From assembly GCF_030652235.1 (NCBI RefSeq), contig NZ_JAUSBA010000018.1, forward strand, positions 90,526 to 154,525: a stretch of DNA of 64,000 nucleotides, written 5' to 3'. Made by a program: the position numbers and the translations under genes. The notes under the pieces were generated by a model. That model was given only the letters and a program-made list of their open reading frames with translations. It was not told where the DNA came from and did not search any database. This DNA is from Cypionkella sp. (GTDB lineage: Bacteria; Pseudomonadota; Alphaproteobacteria; Rhodobacterales; Rhodobacteraceae). This document shows, one piece after another, positions 35,801 to 41,726 of this stretch (position 1 is its first letter; every line of letters starts with the position of its first letter).

Positions 35801-36672
35801 TTCTCAGAGATGTATTTCTGAAACAGTGGAGTTTCGGACTCAAGGACCGACCTGCCGTCAGGCATCTTCTCAGCCCACTTGGCCTCAATGGTATCCTCTG
35901 CGAGCCGCTGGCCGTCACCCCCTGCCATAAGGCCGCCAACTGCGGCGCCAGTAAGTGCGGGGCTCTTACTCAGCAATGAAGCAGCGATAATGGGGGCCAT
36001 GGTGCCAAGTACGCGCGCACCAGCGGTCACGGCACCCCGGATACTTGGGTCTTTCCCCCACTCAATCGTGGAGAAGTCAGTAATGTCGCCGGTTGGCATG
36101 AAGTCCCGCTCGGAATCCAATGCGGCTTGCGAGATCAGGCTTTCATCGAGATATCCTGACAGCCCTTCATCGCCCAACCAACCAGCGATGACTTTCGCAA
36201 CGGGGGCCGCAATAGGCACCTTTCGGCCAAGCGCTCCCTCAGTGAATGGTTCGAAAATTGCACGGTCAGATAAAGAACCAAGGTACTCTACCCCCATAGA
36301 CAGGCCATCAGATGCCCCGACTGATAAGGCGCCAAACGTGTCCCGAAGTATGTTCGCGTCCTTCGGGCGATCTGTGGCCACTGGCTCAGGTTGGCGCGGA
36401 TATATCTTGTCGGCGATATCATAGGCCCGGCTCATCAGATCCGTCCCGACAATCTGATCGACGGTTTTCCCGCCCTTCATGTCAGCGGCAATCTTCTGCG
36501 CGGCGGTGTCGAAGTCGCTGATCCCGGACTCGTCCAGTGCCATCAGCACATTGGCGGGCACCTGATGTTGGCTTGCAGATGCTTCGATCAAGCGGCGGCG
36601 TTGCGCTGGATCTGGCTTTGCCTGATCAGGCATTGAGCCCATTGCGCCAAAACCAAACATGCCTTCTGCCAT
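26863..36672 (-). CDS. Giant polyvalent phage protein (3,269 residues)
   Basis: A single unbroken frame of 3,269 residues, the largest gene here. Domains inferred from motifs, with approximate positions: Ala/Gly/Pro-rich N-terminal part; a beta-barrel-like part near 525-570; an inorganic-pyrophosphatase-like polyvalent domain from about 1088 (YKMAHAAWNGLDI, then LKRTEGADGDHLDVYMGD); a VADFGEKL-type domain from about 1230; an LPD1-type region with HEWFH at 1618-1622; a second zincin-like HEIVH at 2145-2149; and a C-terminal LPD38-like region from about 2730 (FIWYLGATPAAALANITQTT). Such proteins are carried in the virion and delivered with DNA, serving as counter-defence or ejection factors. 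Activity of the two HExxH sites is not proven. Confidence 0.85.
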   Translation of the reverse strand: MAEGMFGFGAMGSMPDQAKPDPAQRRRLIEASASQHQVPANVLMALDESGISDFDTAAQKIAADMKGGKTVDQIVGTDLMSRAYDIADKIYPRQPEPVATDRPKDANILRDTFGALSVGASDGLSMGVEYLGSLSDRAIFEPFTEGALGRKVPIAAPVAKVIAGWLGDEGLSGYLDESLISQAALDSERDFMPTGDITDFSTIEWGKDPSIRGAVTAGARVLGTMAPIIAASLLSKSPALTGAAVGGLMAGGDGQRLAEDTIEAKWAEKMPDGRSVLESETPLFQKYISENMTPEQAKDRIKADAMAWAGDMQAIVGAFGGAATGKIAHGALGRAAGGGMVRRAAVSGIGSAAEEGAQEVVEGISAREGINIGAGTNISTTAESFPNLVLGAMGGGPFGAVAGAANRPAGQPVTQPPLTTPNSQPLGDGSAGGQEAAPAMGLPGPDAGAASANMPPAAPAPMADDGLTAATIAAPTGPIGRAAALAPDLTPQPEAVPPPSFFPDQKPGSAIKLYDPEGEVTHNAVFLGEGPDGVSVRVNGEEIVLDPQEFDQARNEALRLEEEAKAAAKGAGKKAPQKQAEVPALAPESELSVGHVDDAAPEALREMGYYDGPWNEDATAPPAQPTDAVTGKQDVTQNVSPPSPEPVAANGGGVAGSGAVAQQGAGQGLDGGNASPARDAGVSGGDADIPAAGTGSEQPSALTAPRAPVAPMLDDGLAADHVTKADDDAERAQADAEQEAAITKAEADMRDVVMPDKALASKPVADSTKADPASKEQARREWGQFLPIAANGKSAWDGEVAGRNVLVRPGKVVVRAKPDGPSDFDRVIDTKGMSEDDIAAATQGAMNELDKIAPVAESEPVDQVVKPSAKPKQSQIGVNAEGNPLFEDADGVRSYRQNGNRVVEPLVKVNGENRWQPKADRGAGFKTEVERSVADPVKPNEETVDAPLAKPHTPAPPAKPKLSPKAARTAHDAQIDAHFTPGNIVSAYGGGHDRVVAFERDKDGGPKVTVESVVKQGDKWVKNPSDMRVRSHGTTPSERELRAGPVDREQQQTVAKEPTPAPTAAEIDTAAAEADKNPTDAQKEAGNYKMAHAAWNGLDITIETPKGALRKGKDADGNEWSVKLPAHYGYLKRTEGADGDHLDVYMGDNPDSDVVVVVDQVDADTKKFDETKSMLGFTNRKTALDFYVQGFSDGKGADRMGAHKVMTVAEFKDWVANGDTTKPVRLEGAAVAPAKPAGKIADFGEKLDGAAKDRWKGFAKRLGDVPDGDVANHPLSKSWPEPNYAALIEDGADPWSVAFIRAARQHVPRKPQGWKLKGWVEAVKLLRTFSRSLLDGVIDPQGIRDRLEQPSMSRLRDDIMGAVDLYLALGHDRDLTGIKLQHSTPYLSDGKMTQARYEVIGPGARNWPKVLAFGATKEAAIQAFKATGTDTTAETAKAKKGPEFLIYSAKPKGGEAYVFIGVKVAGKPVEVQRFATSQEARAYRTNNRADLEKRLAAMKEVPSERRDTNSERIGDDHRLGADVTPEAFEQTFGFRGVQFGNYVEGARRQQDLNQAYDALMDLAGIIGIPPKALSLNGQMGLAFGARGRGGKTPAKAHYESGNIVINLTKDKGAGSLAHEWFHAVDNYFERMRGRPVEFVTNNPAPRKTGEAADVRPEVLQAFADLREALRTTKLKPRSAVIDKMRSTPYWSTGVEMHARAFESYVIAKLRDQNAANDYLANIVSEEYWKAAAALQGLEGDSYPYLIADEEPAVRAAFDKLFTVIETRETDRGVEMYSRFPDGQEPADMDSAFAAEIMAELASVDDLFQNPTAQGTSIKAVFGEVDPSVTYVGDVATQGEASAFSERAEKLGAEKMHLLRTGGQDFFVYEGDGNVWMDVSNMTEGGAGSAVYSAVADYAYNSGQVFIGDPEGLSDIALRRRTEAMLSSALKHGTTKHLEPHERQIKGDAALGVTPLVWTDGDTVGNVESLIDVSVENLIHHVPEVADARYDFATGTFRDGEGESIADGRFRAWSTTAGARAAGAGRKTLKRGILLNTLAHTPSGKRPGLLERSLQQSDKLVARGLGKIFYSRGDVANSKPIPVSSLLAISESIAAEVKSAGLAGKVSPILVRRLLDRNGIPIQGRQAGAQIEISADSADPVGVMRHEIVHALRDESLWSKPYGLFTGVEWRTLVAAARGDVEIMARVEKAYSDKSPAVQTEEAVAEMYREWAGARAAAGPVSRIFNKVAAFFRAFASALRGEGFTDAAMVMERIAGGKVGGRGQDGGADIGPKPDASPDAAASDEKEMRNPLIAVQDKFKGLVGSRHWKNPGEWVSNIVTDKMVGDNGYNALSLVPGRALFAELGKYLPAAKAYLRQKEEMDSVRNEWHARADAVAQRWLAAQNKNPDASSKMSDLMHSSTLSGIDPSEPDTWVHAMDARARREIAENGDKASDWAKDAMREIEAHEGSYAKLRAEYKALPLEFRQLYRTVKSGYDAMGQASEKAILQNIQNATKIGLKRAVRTHEKEIARIRDEGLEGVERDEAIAAADAKLKAVKMRGGFSARARLAALRKKFELNRLLGPYFPLARFGNYFVTVRNSVGAVISFSKFEKESQQQAFIREMKEKGETKIEHGTMDDAQKLRGQIDPSFVADIENMLAESGASDEVMDAVWQHWLGTLPDMSIRTSSIHRKGRAGYSADAFRAFSNQMFHGGHQLAKLEHGLLMEEHLNDATEQAKVADNPNRALQVVAEMKKRHDFTMNPKGNRYVAYMSNAAFIWYLGATPAAALANITQTTVVGIPLMSARFGKAGVVGVTKALGKASKDFVAGRGKVSKRVAGVPVWTDQWTAENSPNLTTEEKAALAEAVRRGTIDKTQAHDLASAAEHGIEYNARREKWMKRIGFFFHHAERFNREVTFLASYRLAKAEGLDHAAAVDAAGDLTFKIHFDMQNNSRPRFMQDNMGKALTTFRQFTVNMLWRLFRDTHQMLNGATKEDRREARLQLVGLTLSMMAHAGIRGVWGYGLLMMLMGMLAPGADDDDIKEWLQEALLMQGDSAGVAAWNFTMGAVLNGVPGQILGVDLTDRIGMPNLWWRDAPNDLEGADLYTHQVMNLLGPAVSIGAGAARGVQLAADGEWWRGTEAAVPKVIRDGMKSVRYVGDGVNTLKGDSLIEGVSPYQAIVQAIGFTPAEIAERYDINSRLKDREMQVTDERSGIQKAAAKAILAGDGIPADILAQIGDFNSRYPEYPITGESIKLSARSKMRASDRSEFGIILNPRLNDRLRAERATPIGR

Positions 36673-36735
36673 GGTCTACATCCATTCATGCGGATCGCTT
36701 GGCCCAATGGCTTTCACGATCAGAAGAATGGCCGA

Positions 36736-36746
36736 CACATCCTATG
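36736..36746 (-). promoter_or_regulatory. CATAGGATGTG element, copy 2
   Basis: Minus-strand CATAGGATGTG, 64 bases before the giant gene start (36672), in the 124-base gap behind the internal-virion-like gene. Flanking bases differ from the other copies, but the 11-nt core is identical. Confidence 0.5.
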
Positions 36747-36796
36747 GCAGCCGATTTAGTTAGTCATACATCATCTAGTGGGTAGCGGACAAGGTT

Positions 36797-38833
36797 TCAT
36801 GCACCGGGTGGACGATATGCGACGGGCGGCGGCGCTGGTGGCCCTTGAAGCTGTTGCTGGCCTTGGCCGCCAGAAATTGCGGCTTCTGCCTGTTTGCGCG
36901 CCTCGTCGTAGGGGATTGTCGGCTGCCCATCGAGGCCAATGCTTTTCTCAAAGATCGACTTGGCCGCATCATCGACGCGCTTATCTAGGTCTTTTTGCGC
37001 TGCAACCGGATCAACTGGCTTGAACTTGGTCGCTTCATTCTGCGCGGCGTAATGCTCAAAGGCCACTTCCGGCGCTAGCAGGGTCATGCCCTCTTTGACC
37101 ATATCATCGACGCTGCCGTAGACTTTTTCCCATGTATCGCCGCTCGCTTCGTCTCGGAACGTCACGCGCGCACCGTTTGGTTCGCCGTCTTTGCCATAGG
37201 TAATGCCCGACTGTTCTTTGACAATCGTGGTGCCATCGGGGAAATAGTCGAGCCGGTTGTACGCCTCCAGCATGTTTTCCGCGAATTTGTCATAGTCGCC
37301 AAGCGTGATGGCATGGGCGGCCTTTACCCAATTCTCCATACCGGCGCGGGTTTCCTTGCGGTCAATAAACTCCTGAAACCCTGTGGCCTTCTCGATGTTG
37401 CCTTGCCGCAAGTATTCTTCCATCACCTTTGGGGCGACTTCTTTGAGATAATAATCGTTGAACGATACGGCAAACTTCTCGGCATGCTCTGCCCCAGCCT
37501 TTTCAGTCGGGTTTACGCCCATCGGCCCGGCCTTCACCGCGGCCGCTTGCAATGCCTCTTGGGTGGCGGGGCTGGTCGTAGCCAGTGCTGCATCTGCCGC
37601 AGCCACAATGGCACTGTCAGGCGCTGGGGATGCCTTACCTACACGCGGGCCGATACCCATGCCTTCGGATTGGGCCGGGGGCGCAGTGCCAGCTGGTGCA
37701 GGCATAGGCGCAACGCGGGGGCTTTGACCGTCTGGGAAGTTTGCTTGGTAGGTATCGCTCAAACCGGCAAGCCCATCTTTGAGCGGAATCGTCGGGGGCT
37801 TCTCGCCCATGACATAGGCACCCACCTTGTTCCCGGCATCAGTGACGGCCTTGAACGTAGACATATCGGGGCTGTAGTTTTCAGGCGCTATCTTGTTGAT
37901 GCCCGCAAGAGTCTGCCTTGAGCCCGCCTGAATATCGGACAGCAGCCCGTCACCGCGGAATCCATACTGGTGGTCGTAATCTACTGCTCCATACCCTTCC
38001 GGCAAGGCCGGGCCTGCCGACTTGCTGCGGGGATCACCACCGGGCGCGTTGCGTTGAAAGGGCTGCGCGACCGCAGCGGGCGGTGCCGGGGGCTGATACT
38101 TCGGATTCGGGATATACCTGGGCCCGACATTGCCGGATGCCGCAAGCTCATCCTCAATCGCACGGCTCTGCGGTGGTAAAGCGATAAATTCAGGCTCCAT
38201 TGCCCCCATAGGCACAACACCGGACGCGCCAGCCATACTGCCAGCGTTGCCCGATGCTTCAGCGCGCACCGCAACCTTCTGACGCGGACCAAGGTTGCCA
38301 GCTTCCGACCGTTCGGATTGGAAACGCTGTGCTGTTGGGCCACTATTTCCAGCCTCGGCGCGATCAGACCGCACTGGTGCTGGGTCTGTCGCATACTTTT
38401 CCATCAAGGCTTCGGGAGTCGGCATGCTTTCCGAGAACCGATCAGGCACCGCTCCCATTGGGATGCCAAGGTTTGCAGCAACACCGGCAACCGGGTTAGG
38501 CGGCGCGGCTGGCGGGCCTGAGCTGGATACGGAAGTATCGGCTGGCTGTGGTGGTTGCTGTTGGCCCTCGTCGTATGCGGCTTTGCCATCTTCGGAGATC
38601 TTGCGCACAGCATCATTGTCGGCCCGGTTGCGGTTCCAATCAGAAGCGTTTTCGTCATAGACCGTCATGCGGCGCTTGTGTTCTTCCGCAGAGCGGGCGT
38701 CTTGGGTGAACGTCAGATCATCCATGCGCTTTTGGCGGGCCTTGTCGTCTTTGCGATCATCCCAGCCGTTGCGGACATTGCGGCCTTGAACAAAGCCATC
38801 CACCAGCCCGGAAATACCATAAATCGCGCTCAT
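36797..38833 (-). CDS. Internal-virion-like protein
   Basis: A 678-residue protein with an Ala/Pro/Gly-rich, probably disordered first half and a helical second half. It carries degenerate short repeats (DRAEAGNSGP, ERSEAGNLGP, RAEASGNAGS, AASGNVGPR) between residues about 150 and 240. The peptide PMGAV or PMGAM appears at two sites (IPMGAVPD and VPMGAMEP) and PMGV at a third. By position between the muramidase and the giant protein it is a candidate ejected internal head protein. No domain recognised. Confidence 0.75.
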   Translation of the reverse strand: MSAIYGISGLVDGFVQGRNVRNGWDDRKDDKARQKRMDDLTFTQDARSAEEHKRRMTVYDENASDWNRNRADNDAVRKISEDGKAAYDEGQQQPPQPADTSVSSSGPPAAPPNPVAGVAANLGIPMGAVPDRFSESMPTPEALMEKYATDPAPVRSDRAEAGNSGPTAQRFQSERSEAGNLGPRQKVAVRAEASGNAGSMAGASGVVPMGAMEPEFIALPPQSRAIEDELAASGNVGPRYIPNPKYQPPAPPAAVAQPFQRNAPGGDPRSKSAGPALPEGYGAVDYDHQYGFRGDGLLSDIQAGSRQTLAGINKIAPENYSPDMSTFKAVTDAGNKVGAYVMGEKPPTIPLKDGLAGLSDTYQANFPDGQSPRVAPMPAPAGTAPPAQSEGMGIGPRVGKASPAPDSAIVAAADAALATTSPATQEALQAAAVKAGPMGVNPTEKAGAEHAEKFAVSFNDYYLKEVAPKVMEEYLRQGNIEKATGFQEFIDRKETRAGMENWVKAAHAITLGDYDKFAENMLEAYNRLDYFPDGTTIVKEQSGITYGKDGEPNGARVTFRDEASGDTWEKVYGSVDDMVKEGMTLLAPEVAFEHYAAQNEATKFKPVDPVAAQKDLDKRVDDAAKSIFEKSIGLDGQPTIPYDEARKQAEAAISGGQGQQQLQGPPAPPPVAYRPPGA

Positions 38834-38843
38834 CTAAGCCCCC

Positions 38844-39554
38844 TTAATACGCGCCCGTTGCGCCCATGGCGCGAACGGGTGGTTGACCATAGCTGCCTTC
38901 AAACTGCGCAATCGCAGTATCAAGAGCGGCATCGCTTACATTGCTGAACCCATCCCACTCCGCACGCATTGCCGCGCGCTTTGCGGCAGGGCTCGACGCG
39001 CCCGCCAACCGGTTGTGGGTGAGGTTTCCGGCCATTGCGTCCTGAATGTAGGGCGAAAACTTTGTGTTGCCGGGCAGGTTCATATCTCTGGCCGTGTTGC
39101 GCATGGTGGTGCCGACAATCTGATGCCGCCCCATCGGGGTTGCCACCACGCCCTTTGGGTTGGCCCCTTTGACCCACTGGCCGTAAGCGCCGCTGGGATC
39201 AGAGAACGTGGCAAGTTGATCGAGGGTCATATCTGATACGTTGACGCCATCGAAGCGGCCGCCGTTCTGTGAGTTGCCGTACAGGGTGTTGTAGTTTCCG
39301 CCGCCCTCGGTGCGGTCAATCAAGCCGAACAAGCCGCTGCTGCCGGGCTGTGCCGGTCCTGCGGTTCCTGTGCCGCCACCGCCTCCCATAGCGCCCATGC
39401 CACCACTAGACGGCATGCCGCCCTGCATCGCGCCCATTGCTTCGATATAGCGGTCCTGACGGGCACCACTGGCCGCGCGTTCTGCCCGGTCCTTTTGATC
39501 TTGGCGCACATCCCCGTAGCCTTGGAGGAACCCGGCGATTCCAGAGACACTCAT
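38844..39554 (-). CDS. Virion-associated muramidase-like protein
   Basis: A 236-residue protein. After a Gly/Met-rich linker (residues about 40-70) comes a lysozyme-like domain: LFGLIDRTEGGGNYNTLYGN with a Glu at the start of the fold, then PMGRHQIVGTTMRNTARDM and KFSPYIQDAMAGNL. It is likely a peptidoglycan hydrolase packaged in the virion to open the wall at infection. No signal peptide. It overlaps the next upstream gene by four bases. Confidence 0.7.
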   Translation of the reverse strand: MSVSGIAGFLQGYGDVRQDQKDRAERAASGARQDRYIEAMGAMQGGMPSSGGMGAMGGGGGTGTAGPAQPGSSGLFGLIDRTEGGGNYNTLYGNSQNGGRFDGVNVSDMTLDQLATFSDPSGAYGQWVKGANPKGVVATPMGRHQIVGTTMRNTARDMNLPGNTKFSPYIQDAMAGNLTHNRLAGASSPAAKRAAMRAEWDGFSNVSDAALDTAIAQFEGSYGQPPVRAMGATGAY

Positions 39555-40624
39555 GCTGCCACCTTCATTTTAGGTTTCTCTTTACGGGCTGGCATCGGGA
39601 TAGCGCCCATGGGCTCGGCCATTTCGGCAGCAGCGGACTCTTGAACCGGTTCGGCTGCTTCATCTTCGCCACTTTGATCAGCAACAGCCCCCATCGGCGC
39701 AAACTGGAGGATCTGCGCTTTCATGCCTTTGACCTCCTGCGCCAGCTCGCGCACCGCGCCCATCGTGACGCCGATCATGGACAGCGCGTCGATGGACTTG
39801 CCATCGCCGATGCCTGTCGCGGCTTGGAAGTCTTCGGCATAGGGCCCGACATGCGTGCCACCGTCGCCTTGGCCTTGCTTGTAATCCCATTTCTCAACAG
39901 GCATTTGCTCAAGCGCGCCAAGAGCCTCAAACGGCTGCTTGTTCTCTTTGATCTCTTTGGACGACATGAACAGGCCCGCGACCGTGCCGATTGACCCGCC
40001 AAGCGCGCTCATAGAAGCCTGATTGGCCTGATATGACTGCATCTGCTGGTTATATTGCGTGTTCAGCAGATTGCCTTGCTGGTTATAGCCAGACATTGCG
40101 GCATTACCGCCAGCCTGAATTGCACCGTTGGAAATGCCCATTGAGGTTGCTGGGTTGATCGCCAAGCCGGAACCCATGTTGATGGCGCTGGCTTTGAGCG
40201 ACCGCCCCTGATCCTCAATCGCACGATTTGACAGATTTCCGGCCCCAGCAGCAGCAAGCGCGGTATCGGTCGCACCCTTTGCAGAGGCTGACGCAAAGCG
40301 ACCGGATGTTGGATCAACGCCCATCGCCATAGACTGCCGGATGCGGGCGTCATTGGCATTGCGCGATTGCAACTGAACGTCAGCGCCTGCTGCGAGTGCC
40401 GCCGCCTGCTTTCGTTCCGGTGATGCGAAATCTTGCGCATCTTGGATGAACTGATCTTGCAGCGGCTTGAATACCGTCTGATCCCGAGTGCGGTCATCAG
40501 CGGCCCATTTATTTGTAACCTTGGCCTGATCCTGCATCCACTGGAGCATTTTCTGACCAGTTTCTGCCGACTTCGTGGCCGCAATCCCGATATTCGGGTC
40601 GGCCGCTGGAGCACTACCTCCCAT
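39551..40624 (-). CDS. S74 intramolecular-chaperone domain phage protein
   Basis: A 357-residue protein. The first two thirds are Gln/Ala/Asn-rich and helical (NQQGNLLNTQYNQQMQSYQ). A Peptidase_S74 type region begins near residue 225: SSKEIKENKQP, then ALEQMPVEKWDYK, HVGPYAEDFQAATG, and ALSMIGVTMGAVRELAQEV. In tail fibres this domain trimerises and self-cleaves at a Ser/Lys dyad. Here about 60 residues follow it, including two PMGA peptides (APMGAVAD, EPMGAIPM), which is not the usual end. Confidence 0.75.
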   Translation of the reverse strand: MGGSAPAADPNIGIAATKSAETGQKMLQWMQDQAKVTNKWAADDRTRDQTVFKPLQDQFIQDAQDFASPERKQAAALAAGADVQLQSRNANDARIRQSMAMGVDPTSGRFASASAKGATDTALAAAGAGNLSNRAIEDQGRSLKASAINMGSGLAINPATSMGISNGAIQAGGNAAMSGYNQQGNLLNTQYNQQMQSYQANQASMSALGGSIGTVAGLFMSSKEIKENKQPFEALGALEQMPVEKWDYKQGQGDGGTHVGPYAEDFQAATGIGDGKSIDALSMIGVTMGAVRELAQEVKGMKAQILQFAPMGAVADQSGEDEAAEPVQESAAAEMAEPMGAIPMPARKEKPKMKVAA

Positions 40625-41084
40625 GGTTCACCTCATCCGCATCTTCATCGTTGGGGTGCTTGGCAGCAGCTTGGCCCGTCCCGGTTCGCGCCATTGAGAA
40701 CACAATAGCATCTTTTCCGCCCGCAATTCCACCCCGTTTGCGATACTCGATCTGGAAGCCCACCTTGATCGCTGCGACCTGCGCTGTTGGGTTGTCCACG
40801 GCAATCTGACACCAGAGCCGATCAAGGTTTAACCCACGTGGGCTGAATGACATGGTGAGCATCGAGGCAACGATTGCTGGTTGCATCCGTGCGCCATCGA
40901 GCATGGCTATGTGAAACTCAGCTTCCCGCCCGGTGAAGGCTTGGAACACGGCCACAGCCACCGGAACGCCGTCCTGCTCGCGTGACGCACCGAAGGCCAC
41001 GGCATCATCGCGCCATCCGGTAGATCCGGTAGGCGCAAGGGCGATCTGTTTCAGTTTGTCTTGGTCTTTGCGTGTGAAGTGCAT
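40614..41084 (-). CDS. GNAT-like acetyltransferase fold protein
   Basis: A 156-residue protein with the core layout of a GNAT domain: beta strands around VAVAVFQAFTGREAEFHIAM, then NLDRLWCQIAVDNPTAQVAAIKVGFQIEYRKRG, where AIKVGF resembles the A-motif end. Phage GNAT proteins between tail genes are common; their targets are unknown. Its C-terminus overlaps the S74 gene by 11 bases. Confidence 0.7.
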   Translation of the reverse strand: MHFTRKDQDKLKQIALAPTGSTGWRDDAVAFGASREQDGVPVAVAVFQAFTGREAEFHIAMLDGARMQPAIVASMLTMSFSPRGLNLDRLWCQIAVDNPTAQVAAIKVGFQIEYRKRGGIAGGKDAIVFSMARTGTGQAAAKHPNDEDADEVNHGR

Positions 41085-41096
41085 GGCAGTTGCTCC

Positions 41097-41726
41097 CTAT
41101 GGCCCCAATTCCCAAAGCGTATCGTCGTTGGGGTCCGTGGTTTCCGGGTTCATTTCCTTGATTTCCCAAGACCGCGCATAGATCGCTGAGATAAACGCGG
41201 CGCCTTTTTGCCACAGCTCCAGTATCTGCGCAGGAGTGAGCTGATGATGGGCATTATTGCGATCCATGAAGTCTATCAGCGTTGTGCTATCGCCTGAGTT
41301 GATCCTAAGCTGCGCACCAAATGCCAATCCCTGAAGGCTGGTTTGATCTTCCGGGCGACCCTGCAATGCAACGATGCCGTAACCGGTGATATCTACGTCC
41401 GTGCCTGCGGTGATCACCTTGAGCCGTTTGATGTTCACGGCATCACGAAATGCGCGAACGTATGCCTGCGCCTCGTCATACAAATCATCCACGGTGCGCG
41501 GGTCGAACCACTCTTGGGTATCATAGTTGAATGTGGCCCAATCACCCGGAGACGGCGGGTATGGCAGCATTGTTTCGTTTTTGACGTAGAAATCAAACGG
41601 CTTTGCAACATCAGGAGCGTCAAGCTGAGCAAGACCTTCTGGAGGTGTCCGAACGGTTCCTACTGCACCCAAGGACCGGACAGTCTTTGCGATGCGGCCA
41701 GTAGCTGCCTCATAGTACACGATCAT
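41097..41726 (-). CDS. Tail-fibre-associated protein (DUF4376-like)
   Basis: A 209-residue protein with WATFNYDTQEWFDPR in the N-terminal half, followed by an acidic, helical C-terminal half that contains TLIDFMDRNNAHHQLTPAQILELWQKG. This latter pattern matches DUF4376-type proteins encoded just after tail fibres, probably fibre assembly factors. It overlaps the preceding fibre gene by four bases. Confidence 0.72.
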   Translation of the reverse strand: MIVYYEAATGRIAKTVRSLGAVGTVRTPPEGLAQLDAPDVAKPFDFYVKNETMLPYPPSPGDWATFNYDTQEWFDPRTVDDLYDEAQAYVRAFRDAVNIKRLKVITAGTDVDITGYGIVALQGRPEDQTSLQGLAFGAQLRINSGDSTTLIDFMDRNNAHHQLTPAQILELWQKGAAFISAIYARSWEIKEMNPETTDPNDDTLWELGP

